A stretch of 64,000 nucleotides of DNA from assembly GCA_963772265.1 (NCBI GenBank), contig CAVYWS010000003.1, forward strand, positions 1 to 64,000. The letters run 5' to 3'. This stretch comes from Mayfieldus sp963772265 (GTDB taxonomy: Bacteria; Actinomycetota; Thermoleophilia; Solirubrobacterales; 70-9). The translations under genes and the position numbers were made by a program. Position 1 is the stretch's first letter, and every line of letters begins with the position of its first letter. Positions 33,592 through 43,514 of this stretch are shown in pieces. The notes under the pieces are model-generated. The model made no database searches. It had not been told where the DNA came from and was given only the letters and a program-made list of their open reading frames with translations.

Positions 33592-34304
33592 ATCAAGGCA
33601 CTTGCAATCGTTCACGAGGACGACGCCGGCCCCGGCGTCTTTGCCCAGGAGTTCAAGGCGCGCCGCGCCAAGCTCGAGACCTGGGAGATCACCAAGGGCG
33701 GCGACCCGCCGGCCGACCCGCGCAAGTACGACGCGGTGCTGACCTTCGGCGGCGCGATGAACGTCGACGAGGAGGACGAGCACCCCTGGCTGGTCGAGGA
33801 GAAGCAGCTGCTGGCGGAGCTGCTCGAGGCCGAGAAGCCGCTGCTGGGCGTCTGCCTCGGCTCGCAGATCCTCTGCGAGGCGGCCGGGGGGACGCCGAAG
33901 CGGGCCGAGCGGCCGGAGATCGGCTGGTTGCAGGTCGAGGTCAACCCGAAGGGCGCCAAGGACCCGCTGCTGGCCCCGTTCGCCCCCCGCTTCACCGCCT
34001 TTCAGTACCACAGCTACGAGGCGCCGCCGCCCGACGGCGCCGAGCTTCTGGCCGAGAGCGTGGTCTGTCCGCAGGCCTACCGGATCGGCGACACCGCCTG
34101 GGGGATCCAGTTCCACGCCGAGGTCAGCGCCGCCGACGCGCTGCAGTGGATCAAGGAGCTCGAGGAGAAGCCCGACTCGGTCGACGTCGAGGTCGATTTC
34201 GAGCAGCTCGGCCGCGACACCCTGGCCGCGATCGGATACTGGAACGAGTTCGGCCGCGAGCTCTGCGGCCGGTTCATCGAGCAAGCAAGCCAGCTAGCCG
34301 CTAA
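33592..34304 (+). CDS. Class I glutamine amidotransferase-like protein
   Basis: About 235 residues with the triad-type glutaminase fold: nucleophile Cys in LLGVCLGSQILCEAAGG, His/Glu in WGIQFHAEVSAADALQW; the start reads IKALAIVHEDDAGPGVFAQE. Such stand-alone GuaA-like proteins hydrolyse glutamine or act on peptides. No ATG or GTG exists in frame near the conserved N-terminus; an ATC at 33592-33594 has ggaga eight bases upstream and may be a rare start or a misread ATG. The frame also runs past the expected end; a one-base change near 34290 gives a TAG at 34302-34304, which I used. Confidence 0.8.
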
Positions 34305-34335
34305 GGCCACGGCCGCGGGGCGAATCAGCCGCGCC

Positions 34336-34372
34336 TGGCGCCTTTTGCATCGCATGCGGACGAAAGGCGCCA
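34336..34372. repeat. Palindromic repeat, copy 1 (over the start of the AbiEi/DUF559 gene)
   Basis: tggcgccttt (34336-34345) and aaaggcgcca (34363-34372) are exact reverse complements. The centre gcatcgcatgcggac is nearly the same as in copy 2 at 35190-35227. The gene's ATG (34354) lies inside this unit. The pair brackets a single gene. Confidence 0.8.
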
Positions 34373-35180
34373 CGCCGGACCGCGTGGTTGCTGAGATCGC
34401 GGCGAGCCAGCACGGAGTGGTGACCGCCGCGCAGCTCGCCGCGGCTAGGGATCGGCAGCGGCGGCCGCGCACGACGGCTGAAGAGCGGCCGGCTGCACCG
34501 GGTGCATCGCGGCGTCTACGCCGTCGGCCATCCAGGTCTGAGCCGCGAGGGGCGGTGGTTGGCGGGGGTGCTGGCCTGCGGCGAGGGCGCCGTGGTGAGT
34601 CATCTGGCGGCAGCAGCCCTCTGGAAGCTGCTGCCGCCGTCTTCAGGAGCGGTCGACGTCACGGTTCCCGGCGACGGCGGGCGCAAGAAGCAACAGGGCA
34701 TCCGCCTCCATCGCTCCTGCACACTGGGGCCCGAAGATTGCACCCGGAGGCAGAACATTCCGGTCACCGTGCCGGCTCGGACGATCGCCGACCTGCGCCG
34801 GACTGTCCCCCCTCCGCAGCTTCGCCGCGCGCTGCGTGAAGCGGCCGTCCTCGGATTCGCGCTGGGAGACTGCAGAGGCCGATCCCACCCGCAGCGAGCT
34901 CGAGAGCCGCTTTCTCAAGCTCTGCCGCCGTCACCGGCTTCCTCAGCCTCAGGTGAACGCCCAGGTCGGAGACTTCACGGTCGACTTCCTCTGGCCGGAC
35001 CGGCGCTTGGTCGTCGAGACCGACGGCTACCGATACCACCGAGGTCGCGTCGCTTTCGAGCAGGACCGTGCCCGCGACGTCGAGCTGCGGCTGCTCGGAT
35101 ACGAGGTGCTGCGCTTCACCCATCGACAGGTTGTGGGTGAGAGCGCTCGGGTAGCTGCCGCGTTGCGTGCCCTCCTGTGA
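34354..35180 (+). CDS. AbiEi-like antitoxin/DUF559 endonuclease-like protein (frame-broken)
   Basis: About 275 residues in three frame pieces. The N-terminal half matches the AbiEi-type winged-helix module: RVVAEIAASQHGVVTAAQLA, RLHRVHRGVYAVGHPGLSRE, AGVLACGEGAVVSHLAAAAL, VDVTVPGDGGRKKQQGIRLH. The C-terminal half is DUF559 (Vsr-like PD-(D/E)xK fold): SELESRFLKLCRRHRLPQPQ, VGDFTVDFLWPDRRLVVETD, GYRYHRGRVAFEQDRARDVE, LRLLGYEVLRFTHRQV, with the acidic residues kept. Breaks near 34480 and 34875. Such genes occur in many copies in actinobacteria, usually without an AbiEii toxin, as here. The gene is bracketed by two copies of a palindromic repeat. Confidence 0.75.
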
Positions 35181-35189
35181 CCGCGCCCC

Positions 35190-35227
35190 TGGCGCCTTTT
35201 CGCATCGCATCCGGACAAAAGGCGCCA
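35190..35227. repeat. Palindromic repeat, copy 2 (after the AbiEi/DUF559 stop)
   Basis: tggcgcctttt (35190-35200) and aaaaggcgcca (35217-35227), 11-bp perfect arms, 10 bases after the stop codon. It matches copy 1 except for a few centre bases and one extra base. The A/T-run inside the arms could let it act as a bidirectional terminator. Confidence 0.8.
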
Positions 35228-35280
35228 TCGCCCGGTGCCGCGGCGGCCGAGCGGGGAGCAACCGGTTAGCCTGGGCGGCG

Positions 35281-36243
35281 ATGGAGTTCCGCCGGCTCGG
35301 CGACAGCGACCTCGAGGTCTCCGAGATCTGCCTCGGCTCCTGGCTGACCTACGGAGCCGGGGTGGCCCGCGAGCAGACCGAGGCCTGCACGAACGCGGCC
35401 TTCGACGCCGGCATCAACTTCTTCGACACCGCCAACATCTACGGGATCGGCGCCGCCGAGCAGGCCTGGGGAGAGATCCTCGGCAAGCGGCCGCGCGACT
35501 CCTACGTGCTGGCGACCAAGGTCTACTTCCCGATGTCGGCGACCGACCGCGGCCTCTCGCGCGAGCAGATCCACAAGCAGATCGACGCCTCGCTGGCGCG
35601 GCTGCAGACCGACCACGTCGACCTCTACCAGTGCCACCGCTACGACACCGAGACGCCGCTGGAGGAGACGATGGGGGCGCTGACCGAGGTGGTCGAGGCT
35701 GGCAAGGCCCGCTACATCGGCTTCTCGGAGTGGCCGCCGGAGAAGATCCGCGAGGCGCTGGAGATGCCGGGCGTGGCCAAGTTCGTCTCCAGCCAGCCCC
35801 AGTACTCGATGCTGTGGCGCTATCCGGAGGCGGAGGTGATCCCGCTCTGCAAGCAGAACGGGATCTCGCAGATCGTCTGGTCGCCGCTCGCCCAGGGCGT
35901 GCTGACGGGCAAGTACGAGCCGGGCGACGAGCCGCCCGAGGACTCGCGCGCGGCAAGCGAGGAGATGAGCGGCTTCATCGGGCCGTTCCTCGACGACGAG
36001 GTCTTGGCGGCGGTGCAGCGCCTGCGCCCGATCGCCGAGGACGCCGGCCTGACGATGGCGCAGCTGGCGCTCGCCTGGATCCTGCGCGAGGAGGGCGTCG
36101 CGGCGACGATCGTCGGCGCCTCCCGCCCCGAGCAGGTGCACGAGAACGCCGCCGCCTCGGGGGTGAAGCTCTCCGACGAGGTCCTCGAGGCGATCGACGA
36201 GGCGCTGTCCACGGTCGGCCCGCTGACCCGGATCGGCGAGTGA
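35281..36243 (+). CDS. Aldo/keto reductase, copy 1
   Basis: 320-residue NADPH-dependent (beta/alpha)8 reductase. MEFRRLGDSDLEVSEICLGS start, catalytic Asp/Tyr in INFFDTANIYGIGAAEQAWG, Lys in SYVLATKVYFPM, His in VDLYQCHRYDTETPLEETM, cofactor end TIVGASRPEQVHENAAASGV. This is the AKR family close to YakC/voltage-gated channel beta-subunit-like reductases. Start ATG at 35281. The stop overlaps the start of copy 2 by one base (TGATG), so both are translated from one transcript. The frame is intact. Confidence 0.93.
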   Translation: MEFRRLGDSDLEVSEICLGSWLTYGAGVAREQTEACTNAAFDAGINFFDTANIYGIGAAEQAWGEILGKRPRDSYVLATKVYFPMSATDRGLSREQIHKQIDASLARLQTDHVDLYQCHRYDTETPLEETMGALTEVVEAGKARYIGFSEWPPEKIREALEMPGVAKFVSSQPQYSMLWRYPEAEVIPLCKQNGISQIVWSPLAQGVLTGKYEPGDEPPEDSRAASEEMSGFIGPFLDDEVLAAVQRLRPIAEDAGLTMAQLALAWILREEGVAATIVGASRPEQVHENAAASGVKLSDEVLEAIDEALSTVGPLTRIGE

Positions 36244-37211
36244 TGGAGTTCCGCCGGATCGGCGACAGCGAGCTCGAGGTATCGGAGATCTGCCTCGGCT
36301 CCTTTCTGACCTACGGGATGGGGGTCGGCGCCGACCGGGCCGAGGCCTGCGCCGACGCCGCCTTCGAGGCCGGGATCAACTTCTTCGACACCGCCAACGT
36401 CTACGCCAAGGGCGCCGCCGAGGAGATCCTCGGCGGGATCCTCTGCAAGCGCCCGCGCGACTCCTACGTGCTGGCGACCAAGGTCTACTTCCCGCTGCGC
36501 TGGAAGCACAAGCCCTGGACCTGGAATGACTCCGGGCTCTCGCGCAAGCAGATCGAAAAGCAGCTCGAGGGCTCGCTGAAGCGGCTGCGCGTCGACCACG
36601 TCGACCTCTACCAGTGCCACCGCTACGACACCGAGACGCCGCTGGAGGAGACGATGGAGGCGCTGACCGACGCGGTCAAGGCGGGCAAGGTCCGCTACAT
36701 CGGCTTCTCGGAGTGGAAGCCGGAGCAGATCCAGGCCGCCCTCGACATCCCCGGGGTCGAGAAGTTCGTCTCCAGCCAGCCCCAGTACTCGATGCTTCAC
36801 CGCCAGCCCGAAGCCGGGGTGATCCCGCTCTGCCGCGAGAACGGGATCTCGCAGATCTGCTGGGCGCCGCTGGCCGAGGGGGTGCTGACCGGCAAGTATC
36901 AGCCGGGCTCCGCGCCCTCGCAGGACACCCGTGCCGCGAACGAGAAGATGAACTGGGCCGGGATCGGCGGCTACACCCGCGAGGAGACGCTCGAGGCGGT
37001 GCAGCGGCTGCGCCCGATCGCCGAGGGGGTCGGGGTGACGATGGCCCAGCTGGCGCTGGCCTGGGTGCTGCGCGACGACAACGTCGCCGCCGCGATCGCC
37101 GGCGCCTCGCGGCCCGAGCAGGTGCGCGACAACGCCGCCGCCTCGGGGGTGAAGCTCTCAGAGGACGTGCTGGGGGCGATCGACGACGCGCTCAGCGGCG
37201 TCCCGGCGTGA
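36243..37211 (+). CDS. Aldo/keto reductase, copy 2
   Basis: 322 residues, a close paralogue of the preceding gene: MEFRRIGDSELEVSEICLGS, INFFDTANVYAKGAAEEILG, YVLATKVYFPLRWKHKPWTW (an extra loop absent in copy 1), VDLYQCHRYDTETPLEETME, AIAGASRPEQVRDNAAASGV. All four catalytic residues are present. It is likely a recent tandem duplication with divergence in the substrate loop (residues about 85-100). Substrate unknown. Confidence 0.93.
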   Translation: MEFRRIGDSELEVSEICLGSFLTYGMGVGADRAEACADAAFEAGINFFDTANVYAKGAAEEILGGILCKRPRDSYVLATKVYFPLRWKHKPWTWNDSGLSRKQIEKQLEGSLKRLRVDHVDLYQCHRYDTETPLEETMEALTDAVKAGKVRYIGFSEWKPEQIQAALDIPGVEKFVSSQPQYSMLHRQPEAGVIPLCRENGISQICWAPLAEGVLTGKYQPGSAPSQDTRAANEKMNWAGIGGYTREETLEAVQRLRPIAEGVGVTMAQLALAWVLRDDNVAAAIAGASRPEQVRDNAAASGVKLSEDVLGAIDDALSGVPA

Positions 37212-37388
37212 GACGGCTCGGCTTCGCCGCAGCGCTCTTCTCCTGCGGTTGGCCGGCCTCCGGCAACCTGCGCCAGGCAGATCACGCGCTGCTGGCTCGC
37301 GGTGTGCCGGGGACCTGACCTCCCCACTCCCCTACCCGGTTCAGGCTCGCTAAACGGGGATCGCGGACGGACGTCGGGGCGCCGCGCG

Positions 37389-38917
37389 CTAGTGGCGCAG
37401 CGACTTCGGCCCGATCACCCGGAAGGCGCCGCGCATGAACGGGTGGATGCGGCAGAAGTAGGTGTAGGTGCCCGGGGCGAGGTCCTTGGGCGTGCTCCAG
37501 CTCGCGTGGCCGGAGGCCGGGGCGCCGAAGCCCGAGTAGTCGTAGCCGAGCTCGCCGGAGTCGAAGGTGACCGGGCCGTTGGCGACCGGGTAGGCGACGC
37601 CGGTGCCGCGGTTACAGGGCGCCTTGCAGGCGGTGATCGTGTGGTAGGCCTGACGCGGCGTAGTTGCCGTCGAGGCTGTAGAAGCTGAGCCGGCGGCCGG
37701 CGCGGATCGTCGGCGGGTTCGCCGCCGCCCCGGCCGAGAGCAGGCCTGCCCTGGGAATAGGCGAAGTTGTCGATCGAGACCGGGCCGAAGGCGCGGGGGC
37801 CGTTGGGAAGCCGGCGCGGATCCGGCAGCCCGGTCGGGCCGCCGCCGTGATGGTCGTTCTCGGCCAGGTGGCCGTGGGTGAGCAAGGCCTTCTTGGGGAG
37901 GCGCTTGCTGAACGGGTCGACGCCGCCGACGTCGGTTCCGTCGTAGACCGCGACCGGCATGATCCCCATCACCTCGTACCAATCGGCGCGCGAGGTGTCA
38001 TAGGTGGTGTGGACGCTGAGGCGGTCGCGGGCGCGCAGCTTGACCCGCCAGGAGGGCCGGGTGGCGCCCATCGCCACGTCCCAGGAGACCGCCCCGGCGG
38101 GCTCGTAGTAGTGGGCGCGGGAGCGGAAGATCGCGGTGCTCTTGCGGCGGCGGTCGACTCGCAGGCCGGTCTTGATCCCGCCCGGATGCAGGTGCCCGAC
38201 GGTGCTGATCAGGGTCACCGGGTGGCCCGGAACCCATGACCGCGCCGGGCCCTTGCGGCTCACCTGGGCACCGGTTGCCTGGTCGGGGAAGGTGTAGCGC
38301 TTGCCGTTGCCGAAGCGCCGCAGCGCGTCGAAGACCGGATAGGGGCTGATCCCCGAGACGTCCATCCACCTGGTGTGGACGGTGTGGATCGAGGCGGCGG
38401 CGGGGGAGCTGTCGGGGACGAAGTCGATCCGCCAGACCACGTAGACGCTGGCCGGGTTGCCGGTCAGGTCGTGCAGCATGTCGTTGAGGTACCAGGAGTC
38501 GCTGGGCAGCGAGCGCCAGCCGAATCCCTGCGGCAGCTGGATGATCGACTTCTCCTCCCCGGAGGCGAACTGGGGATTGCCGTTGACGAGCCAGACCGCG
38601 TGGTGCAGGTGGACGACGTCGACCGGGGGGACGGTGCCGTCGGCGTAGATGAACTCGGGGTCGAAGCGGGTGATGTAGCCCGGCACCTGCGGATAGAGGT
38701 CGGTCGGGTTGAACCGGATCAGGTTCTGGCCCGGCTTGATCGCCACCGGCCCGTAGCAGTAGGTGATGCGCTGGACGCCCTCGTAGTCGACGTGGGCGAT
38801 CGCGTCCGGCTTGTCGTGGATCGCCGGGCACTGGCCGTCTATCCCGGCCCTGGCGCTGGCCGCGAAGCACAGCCAGGTCGCGGCGACGGCGACGACGAGC
38901 GCGGCGCGGCGGCGCAC
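37389..38917 (-). CDS. Secreted copper-binding protein, monooxygenase-like plus cupredoxin-like end (copy 1)
   Basis: About 505 residues with a signal peptide (start GTG at 38915-38917; RRRAALVVAVAATWLCFAAS). The first 350 residues have His-rich sites reminiscent of type II copper monooxygenases: VDVVHLHHAVWLVNG, TVGHLHPGGIKTGLRV, AHYYEPAGAVSWDVAMGATR, ADWYEVMGIMPVAVYDG, LAENDHHGGGPTG. The C-terminus ends PGTYTYFCRIHPFMRGAFRV, a cupredoxin-type Cys-His-Met copper site. Two frame changes near 37750 and 37655 interrupt the linker. The gene follows its paralogue by two bases (TGATAGTG). The copper role is inferred from ligands; the activity is unknown. Confidence 0.75.
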
Positions 38918-38919
38918 TA

Positions 38920-40754
38920 TCAGCCCAGGCTTGCCTGGCGCTTCAGGCAGGTCCGCCGCTTGGACTTCATCTTGCGCAGCTGCTTGCGCTTCTTCTTCAG
39001 CTTGTGCTGGGCCTTGTGGAGCTTCGCCGCGGGCGCGTCACTCCGTTTTACGCGCTTCATCGCGCGGCTTGCCCTGCGGACCGCCTTTCGCGCCTTCTTC
39101 ACCGACTTCTTGGTCGGGCAGACGTAGCCGACCCGGAAGGTGCCCCGCATGAAGGGATGGATGCGGCAGAAGTAGGTGTAGGTGCCGGGGGCGAGGTCCT
39201 TGGGCGTCAGCCACTTGTCCCGGTCGGCGGCCGGGGCTCCGGGCAGGCCGCCGTTTTGGCCGTTGAAGCCGAGCTCACCGGAGTCGAAGCTGACCGGGCC
39301 GTTGGCGAGCGGGTAGGCGACCCCGGTCCTGCCGTTGCAGGGCAGCTTGCAGCTGGTGATCGTGTGGAAGGCGTTGACCGACTGCTGGGCGTCGATGTTC
39401 TTGAAGGCGAGCGACTCCCCCGGTGCGACCGTCGGCACGCTCCAGCCCGAGCCGAGCTCGGCCAGGTAGGAGAACTTGTCGATCCGAATCCCGTCCTTCG
39501 GCGCCGCCTTCGACGGCAGGTTCAACGGATCGGGGACCCCGGTGCGGCTCGCCGCCATGGTTGTCGTTCTCGGCCAGGTGGGTGTGGGTAAGGACCTCGT
39601 TCTGGGGGATGTCGTTGGCCATCGCGTCCTTGACATCGGGGTCCCCGGACAGGACTCCGTTGTAGACCGCGACCGGCATGATCCCCATCACCTCGTACCA
39701 GTCGGCGCGACCGGTGTCGTAGGTCGTGTGGACGCTGAGCCGGTCACCCTCGTTGAGCTGCACCTTCCAGGTGTCGGGCGTGGCCCCCATCGAGACGTCC
39801 CAGGAGACCTCGCCGGCCGGCTCGTAGTAATGGGCGTCGGAGGTGAAGATCGTGTTCGTCTGGGCCCCCGCGTCACCCGCAGCTCGGTGTTGAGCCCGCC
39901 TGGATGCAGATGTCCGGCGGTTCCGACCAGGGTCACGGCGTGGCCGAGGTTGTTGGTCCAGGCCTGGGCGCTGCCGAGACAGCCGTGGGATTCCGGCGGG
40001 CGGCCGAACAGCGTGCAGGGCTGGCGGTCGGCCGCCGGGGCCTGGTCGGGGAAGGTGTAGCGGCCGTTCTGGCCGTCGGCGCGCAGGGCGTCGAAGATCG
40101 GGTAAAGGCTCGGGTTCCCGGAGACGTCCATCCACTCGTCGTCACCGGCTTTATCGAGGGGGCGTCGGGAGCGGTGTCGGGGACGAAGTCAAGGCGCCAG
40201 ACGACGTAGACCTGGGCCGCCTGGGCGACCAGGTCGTGCAGCATGTCGTTGAGGTACCAGCACTGGCTGGGGTCCGAGCGCCAGCCGAACCCCTGCGGCA
40301 GCTGCTGGATCGTCTTCTCCTCGCCGACGGCGTACTGCGGGGTGGTCCCGAAGAGGGGGTTGCTGCAGCTGCCGATCAGCCAGACGGCGTGGTGCAGGTG
40401 CAGGACGTCGACCGGGGGCACCCTGCCGTCGGCGTAGATGAGCTCGGGGTCGAAGCGGGTGATGTAGCCGGGGACCTGGGGGAAGAGCTTGGTTCCGTCG
40501 GGGTCGGTGGCGGGGTTGAGGCGAATGATGTTCTGCCCCGGCTTGACCGAGACCGGCCCGTAGCAGTAGGTGAGGTGCTGGATCCCGTTGTAGTCGACGT
40601 GCGCGATCGCATCGGGCTTGTCGTGGATCGTCGGGCACTCCGCGGCGGTATCCCCGGCGCGGGCCGGAGCGGCGATCAGCAGCAGGGCGGCGAGCGAGAG
40701 CAGCAGGGCGGCGGCGCAGCGGACGATGCCGGGCATACCCAGCCGAGCCTCCAT
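38920..40754 (-). CDS. Secreted copper-binding protein, copy 2, with lysine-rich tail
   Basis: Paralogue of the next gene, about 610 residues through three frame changes (near 40137, 39870 and 39560). Signal peptide MEARLGMPGIVRCAAALLLS from the ATG at 40752-40754, with GGGGAG six bases upstream. Same blocks: HDKPDAIAHVDYNGIQHLTY, VDVLHLHHAVWLIGSC, GTAGHLHPGGLNTELRV, DAHYYEPAGEVSWDVSMGAT, ADWYEVMGIMPVAVYNG, FHTITSCKLPCN and GTYTYFCRIHPFMRGTFRVG. It then adds a strongly basic 70-residue tail (KKSVKKARKAVRRASRAMKR, LHKAQHKLKKKRKQLRKMKS). The tail may bind the cell wall or nucleic acid. A TetR-like palindrome lies 32 bases upstream. Confidence 0.75.
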
Positions 40755-40785
40755 GCTCGCTCCCCTCATGCGATGACGGTATCAG

Positions 40786-40802
40786 ACTGACCGAAGGTCA
40801 GT
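40786..40802. promoter_or_regulatory. TetR-like operator upstream of the copper-protein pair
   Basis: actgacc-gaa-ggtcagt: perfect 7-bp arms with a 3-base centre. The half-site ggtcagt also occurs in the palindrome at 46441-46456. It lies in the promoter region of the two copper-protein genes. The regulator is not in the window. Confidence 0.5.
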
Positions 40803-40892
40803 TCGTGCGTGATCACGCCTGTGTATCGGCTCCCAGGCCTGCCGCCTGAAGCGCATCGGCGAGGGCAGCTTCGTCGAGAAGGCAGCCGGGCT

Positions 40893-41328
40893 CTAGGCGG
40901 CTTTGGCGGCGGCGGACCCGCGGTAGGCGTCGGCCGCCTCGTGGAAGCAGAAGAAGAGCGCTTCCTCGATCGGCACGCCGCGCTGCTCGGAGATCTCCCG
41001 CGCCGCATCCCAGACCCTCTGCTTGGCGGCGGTGATCAGCTCAGGCGACGGCACCGCCGGCGCGGAGGAGGTCCTCGAGCTCGTACTCGACGTCGACGTA
41101 GATGAACATCCGGCCTTCGTCACGGGCCTGGGCCCTGCGCAGCGCCGCCTCGGCGACCCGCTCGGCCTTCGTCACGTCGGCGCCGTAATGGATCGCCAGC
41201 GCCTCGATCTCGTGCCGGGGCAGGTGGGTGGGCGGCTGAGGAAGAAACCCCTCGGCCGGCATCTGATGGGTTGCCTGCTGCAGGCCACCCTGAACAAGCG
41301 CAGATCCGGTGTCCGGGCTCGATGCCAT
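40893..41328 (-). CDS. Conserved hypothetical protein (one frame break)
   Basis: About 145 residues. Reading from ATG 41326-41328: PTHLPRHEIEALAIHYGADV, TKAERVAEAALRRAQARDEG, RMFIYVDVEYELEDLLRAGG, then after a frame change near 41050: SPELITAAKQRVWDAAREIS, EQRGVPIEEALFFCFHEAAD, AYRGSAAAKAA. Mostly helical, no signal peptide, no known domain that I recognise. The ends of both pieces join smoothly, which supports a single gene. Confidence 0.5.
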
Positions 41329-41369
41329 CAGCCATAGCATCGGCACGGAGCGGGCGTGGCTTTAGGCCC

Positions 41370-43514
41370 TCAGCCGACTACGCGCTTGATCCGGAACCTG
41401 GCCACGGCGGCGGTCGCGTCCGCGAGGCCGTCGGGGCCCACCGCCTGGACCTTGAGCCGGTGCGCGCCCGGCCGCAGCCTGCGCACGAGCCTGCGCGAGC
41501 AGGCCCGGTAGCGGGAGCGGTCGAGCCGGCAGCGGAAGCTCGAGCCGGCCTCGCTGGAGCGGAACTTGAACACGACCCGTGCGCGGCGGTGGGCGGTCCG
41601 CACGACCCGGCGCGGCTTGCGCTTGAAGGAGGTGTTGGGCCTGTGCTTGGCGTTGCCCGAGCTGCCGCTGCCGCTGCCGCTGCCGCTGCCGGTGCCGGTG
41701 CCGCTGGAGCCCTCGCCGCCGGTGCCGCCGCCGGCCGGGTTGACGTCGCCGCTCAGAGCCCTGTAGACGTTGAGGCGGCCGCCGGAGACGGTGATGCCGC
41801 TCAGCGCCTGCAGCGGATCGACCGAATCGAGCAGCTCCGTCTTCACCTGCTGCGGACTCGTCGCCGGCACCTGCGAGAAGAGCAGCCCCGCGGCGCCTGT
41901 GACCATCGGCGTCGCCATCGAGGTCCCGCTCATCAGCTCGGTCCCGCCATCGCTCGGCGAGCCGTTGCAGACCAGCTTGATGTCGTCCATGTGCACGCCG
42001 TCGGACTGGTTGGTGCCGTCGCTGCTGAGCCGCAGGCGAACCTGGACGTCGTCGCCGGGCTGGATATCGGAGCCGAGCGAGAGGTAGGTGCTGCGGGCGT
42101 CGCTGTAGGGGCCGTTGAAGGTAAAGCTGTTGCCCGACCCCGGCTGCGCCTCGCCGTTGCGCAGGACCGCGATCTGGAAACTGTCGCCGCTGCTTAGCTC
42201 GACCGAGCGGTAGTAGGCGAGCCGCTCGCAGGTCGAATAGGCGGGGCCGATCGTGATCGGGCTTGAGATCTCGGTGTTGACCGTGCTCGGGGGGTAGTTG
42301 ACGTCGCCCGGGGAGTCGGTGATTCCGACCGAGGAGAGCGGCGCCTCGCTGGTCGGCGACCAGCCGGGTCCCGAGGCGGTCGACCATTTCGCCGCGAAGT
42401 CGCCGCCCTCGAAATCGTCAACCAGGAAGGCCTTCTGCGCCGAGCTGCTGAGGATGTTCGTCCCCGGGGCGCCGAGGTCGACCGAGTTGGCGCCGTAGTT
42501 GGAGAAGCTGGCGCGCTGGTCGGCTTCTGTCGTCGCCGCGACACAGATCACGTTGCCGACGTCGAAGCCGCCCTGGTCGCTCGCGCAGGGGTAGGTCGGC
42601 GAGCTGTCGACGTTGTAGCCGACGTGGTTGATGCTGTCGCCGTTGCCGGCGGCGAAGACGTAGAGCGTCCCGGGATGGCTGGCGATCGCCTGCTCGACGG
42701 CGGTGCTGCGGCCGCTGCCGGAGATCGAGCCGTTGAGCACGCGCGCGCCGTGGCTGGCGGCGTAGTTGATCGCCTGGATCTCGCTCGACACCGGGCAACC
42801 GCTCTCGTAGGGACCGCAGATCCGCAGCTCCATCAGCGCTACGTGCCAGTCGACGCCGGCGGTGGCGATGCCGTTGTTGCCTTCGGCGCCGATGATCCCG
42901 GAGACGTGGGTACCGTGGCCGTTGAGGTCGAAGGGGTCGGCGTCGCCGCTGTAGAAGTCGTAGCCGTGGACGTCCTCGCCGAAGCCGCCGTCGTCGTCGA
43001 TCCCGTTGCCGGGGATCTCGTCCGGGTTGCTCCAGAGCTGGTTCGCGAGGTCGGGATGGCCGAGGTCGGCGCCGGTGTCCATCACCGCGACGACCGTGTC
43101 GGGCGAGCCGGTGCTGAAGTCCCAGGCCTGCGGCCCGCCGATCTTCAACAGGCCCCACTGGTCCCCCGAGAGGAACCTGGGGTCGTTGGGGAACAGCTCG
43201 GCGGGGCGGAGGACCTCGTTCGGCTCCGCGTAGGCGACCCCGGGCTGGGCCTCGAGCTGGCGGATCGTGGCGTCGACCGAGCCGCCGTCGGTGATCTTCA
43301 GCAGCTGGGCGCGGGCCATCCCGAGCCCTTCGACCGTCTTGGTCCCGGCGTCGTCGCGAGCGTCGGCGCGATCGGCGCTCGAGCTGCCGGGCTCGTAGCG
43401 CACGATCACCTGGCCGGGGACAACGTCCTCGGCGGCGGCGGCGGCAGGCAGGGCAACGGCGATCGAAGCCGTGACTGCCGCTAGGCAGGCGCGCATGCGC
43501 AGCGAGTGAGTCAT
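41370..43514 (-). CDS. Secreted S8-family subtilisin-like serine protease
   Basis: 714 residues. Signal peptide (MTHSLRMRACLAAVTASIAV ... AAAAAE), then an inhibitor-I9-like propeptide (VPGQVIVRYEPGSSSADRAD). Catalytic Asp in DTVVAVMDTGADLGHPDL, His in NGHGTHVSGIIGAEGNN, Ser in LMSGTSMATPMVTGAAGLLF, oxyanion Asn in VFAAGNGDSINHVGYN. A jelly-roll insert occupies about 360-490. The C-terminus has a Gly/Ser repeat linker followed by a basic Ig-like domain (TSFKRKPRRVVRTAHRRARV and SFRCRLDRSRYRACS), possibly for wall attachment. The frame is intact. Confidence 0.95.
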   Translation of the reverse strand: MTHSLRMRACLAAVTASIAVALPAAAAAEDVVPGQVIVRYEPGSSSADRADARDDAGTKTVEGLGMARAQLLKITDGGSVDATIRQLEAQPGVAYAEPNEVLRPAELFPNDPRFLSGDQWGLLKIGGPQAWDFSTGSPDTVVAVMDTGADLGHPDLANQLWSNPDEIPGNGIDDDGGFGEDVHGYDFYSGDADPFDLNGHGTHVSGIIGAEGNNGIATAGVDWHVALMELRICGPYESGCPVSSEIQAINYAASHGARVLNGSISGSGRSTAVEQAIASHPGTLYVFAAGNGDSINHVGYNVDSSPTYPCASDQGGFDVGNVICVAATTEADQRASFSNYGANSVDLGAPGTNILSSSAQKAFLVDDFEGGDFAAKWSTASGPGWSPTSEAPLSSVGITDSPGDVNYPPSTVNTEISSPITIGPAYSTCERLAYYRSVELSSGDSFQIAVLRNGEAQPGSGNSFTFNGPYSDARSTYLSLGSDIQPGDDVQVRLRLSSDGTNQSDGVHMDDIKLVCNGSPSDGGTELMSGTSMATPMVTGAAGLLFSQVPATSPQQVKTELLDSVDPLQALSGITVSGGRLNVYRALSGDVNPAGGGTGGEGSSGTGTGSGSGSGSGSSGNAKHRPNTSFKRKPRRVVRTAHRRARVVFKFRSSEAGSSFRCRLDRSRYRACSRRLVRRLRPGAHRLKVQAVGPDGLADATAAVARFRIKRVVG

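Noticed and set aside
37238..37260. Imperfect inverted repeat between the second aldo/keto reductase and the copper-protein gene as a terminator.
   Set aside because: Arms are mismatched and there is no T-run; the convergent position alone is not enough.
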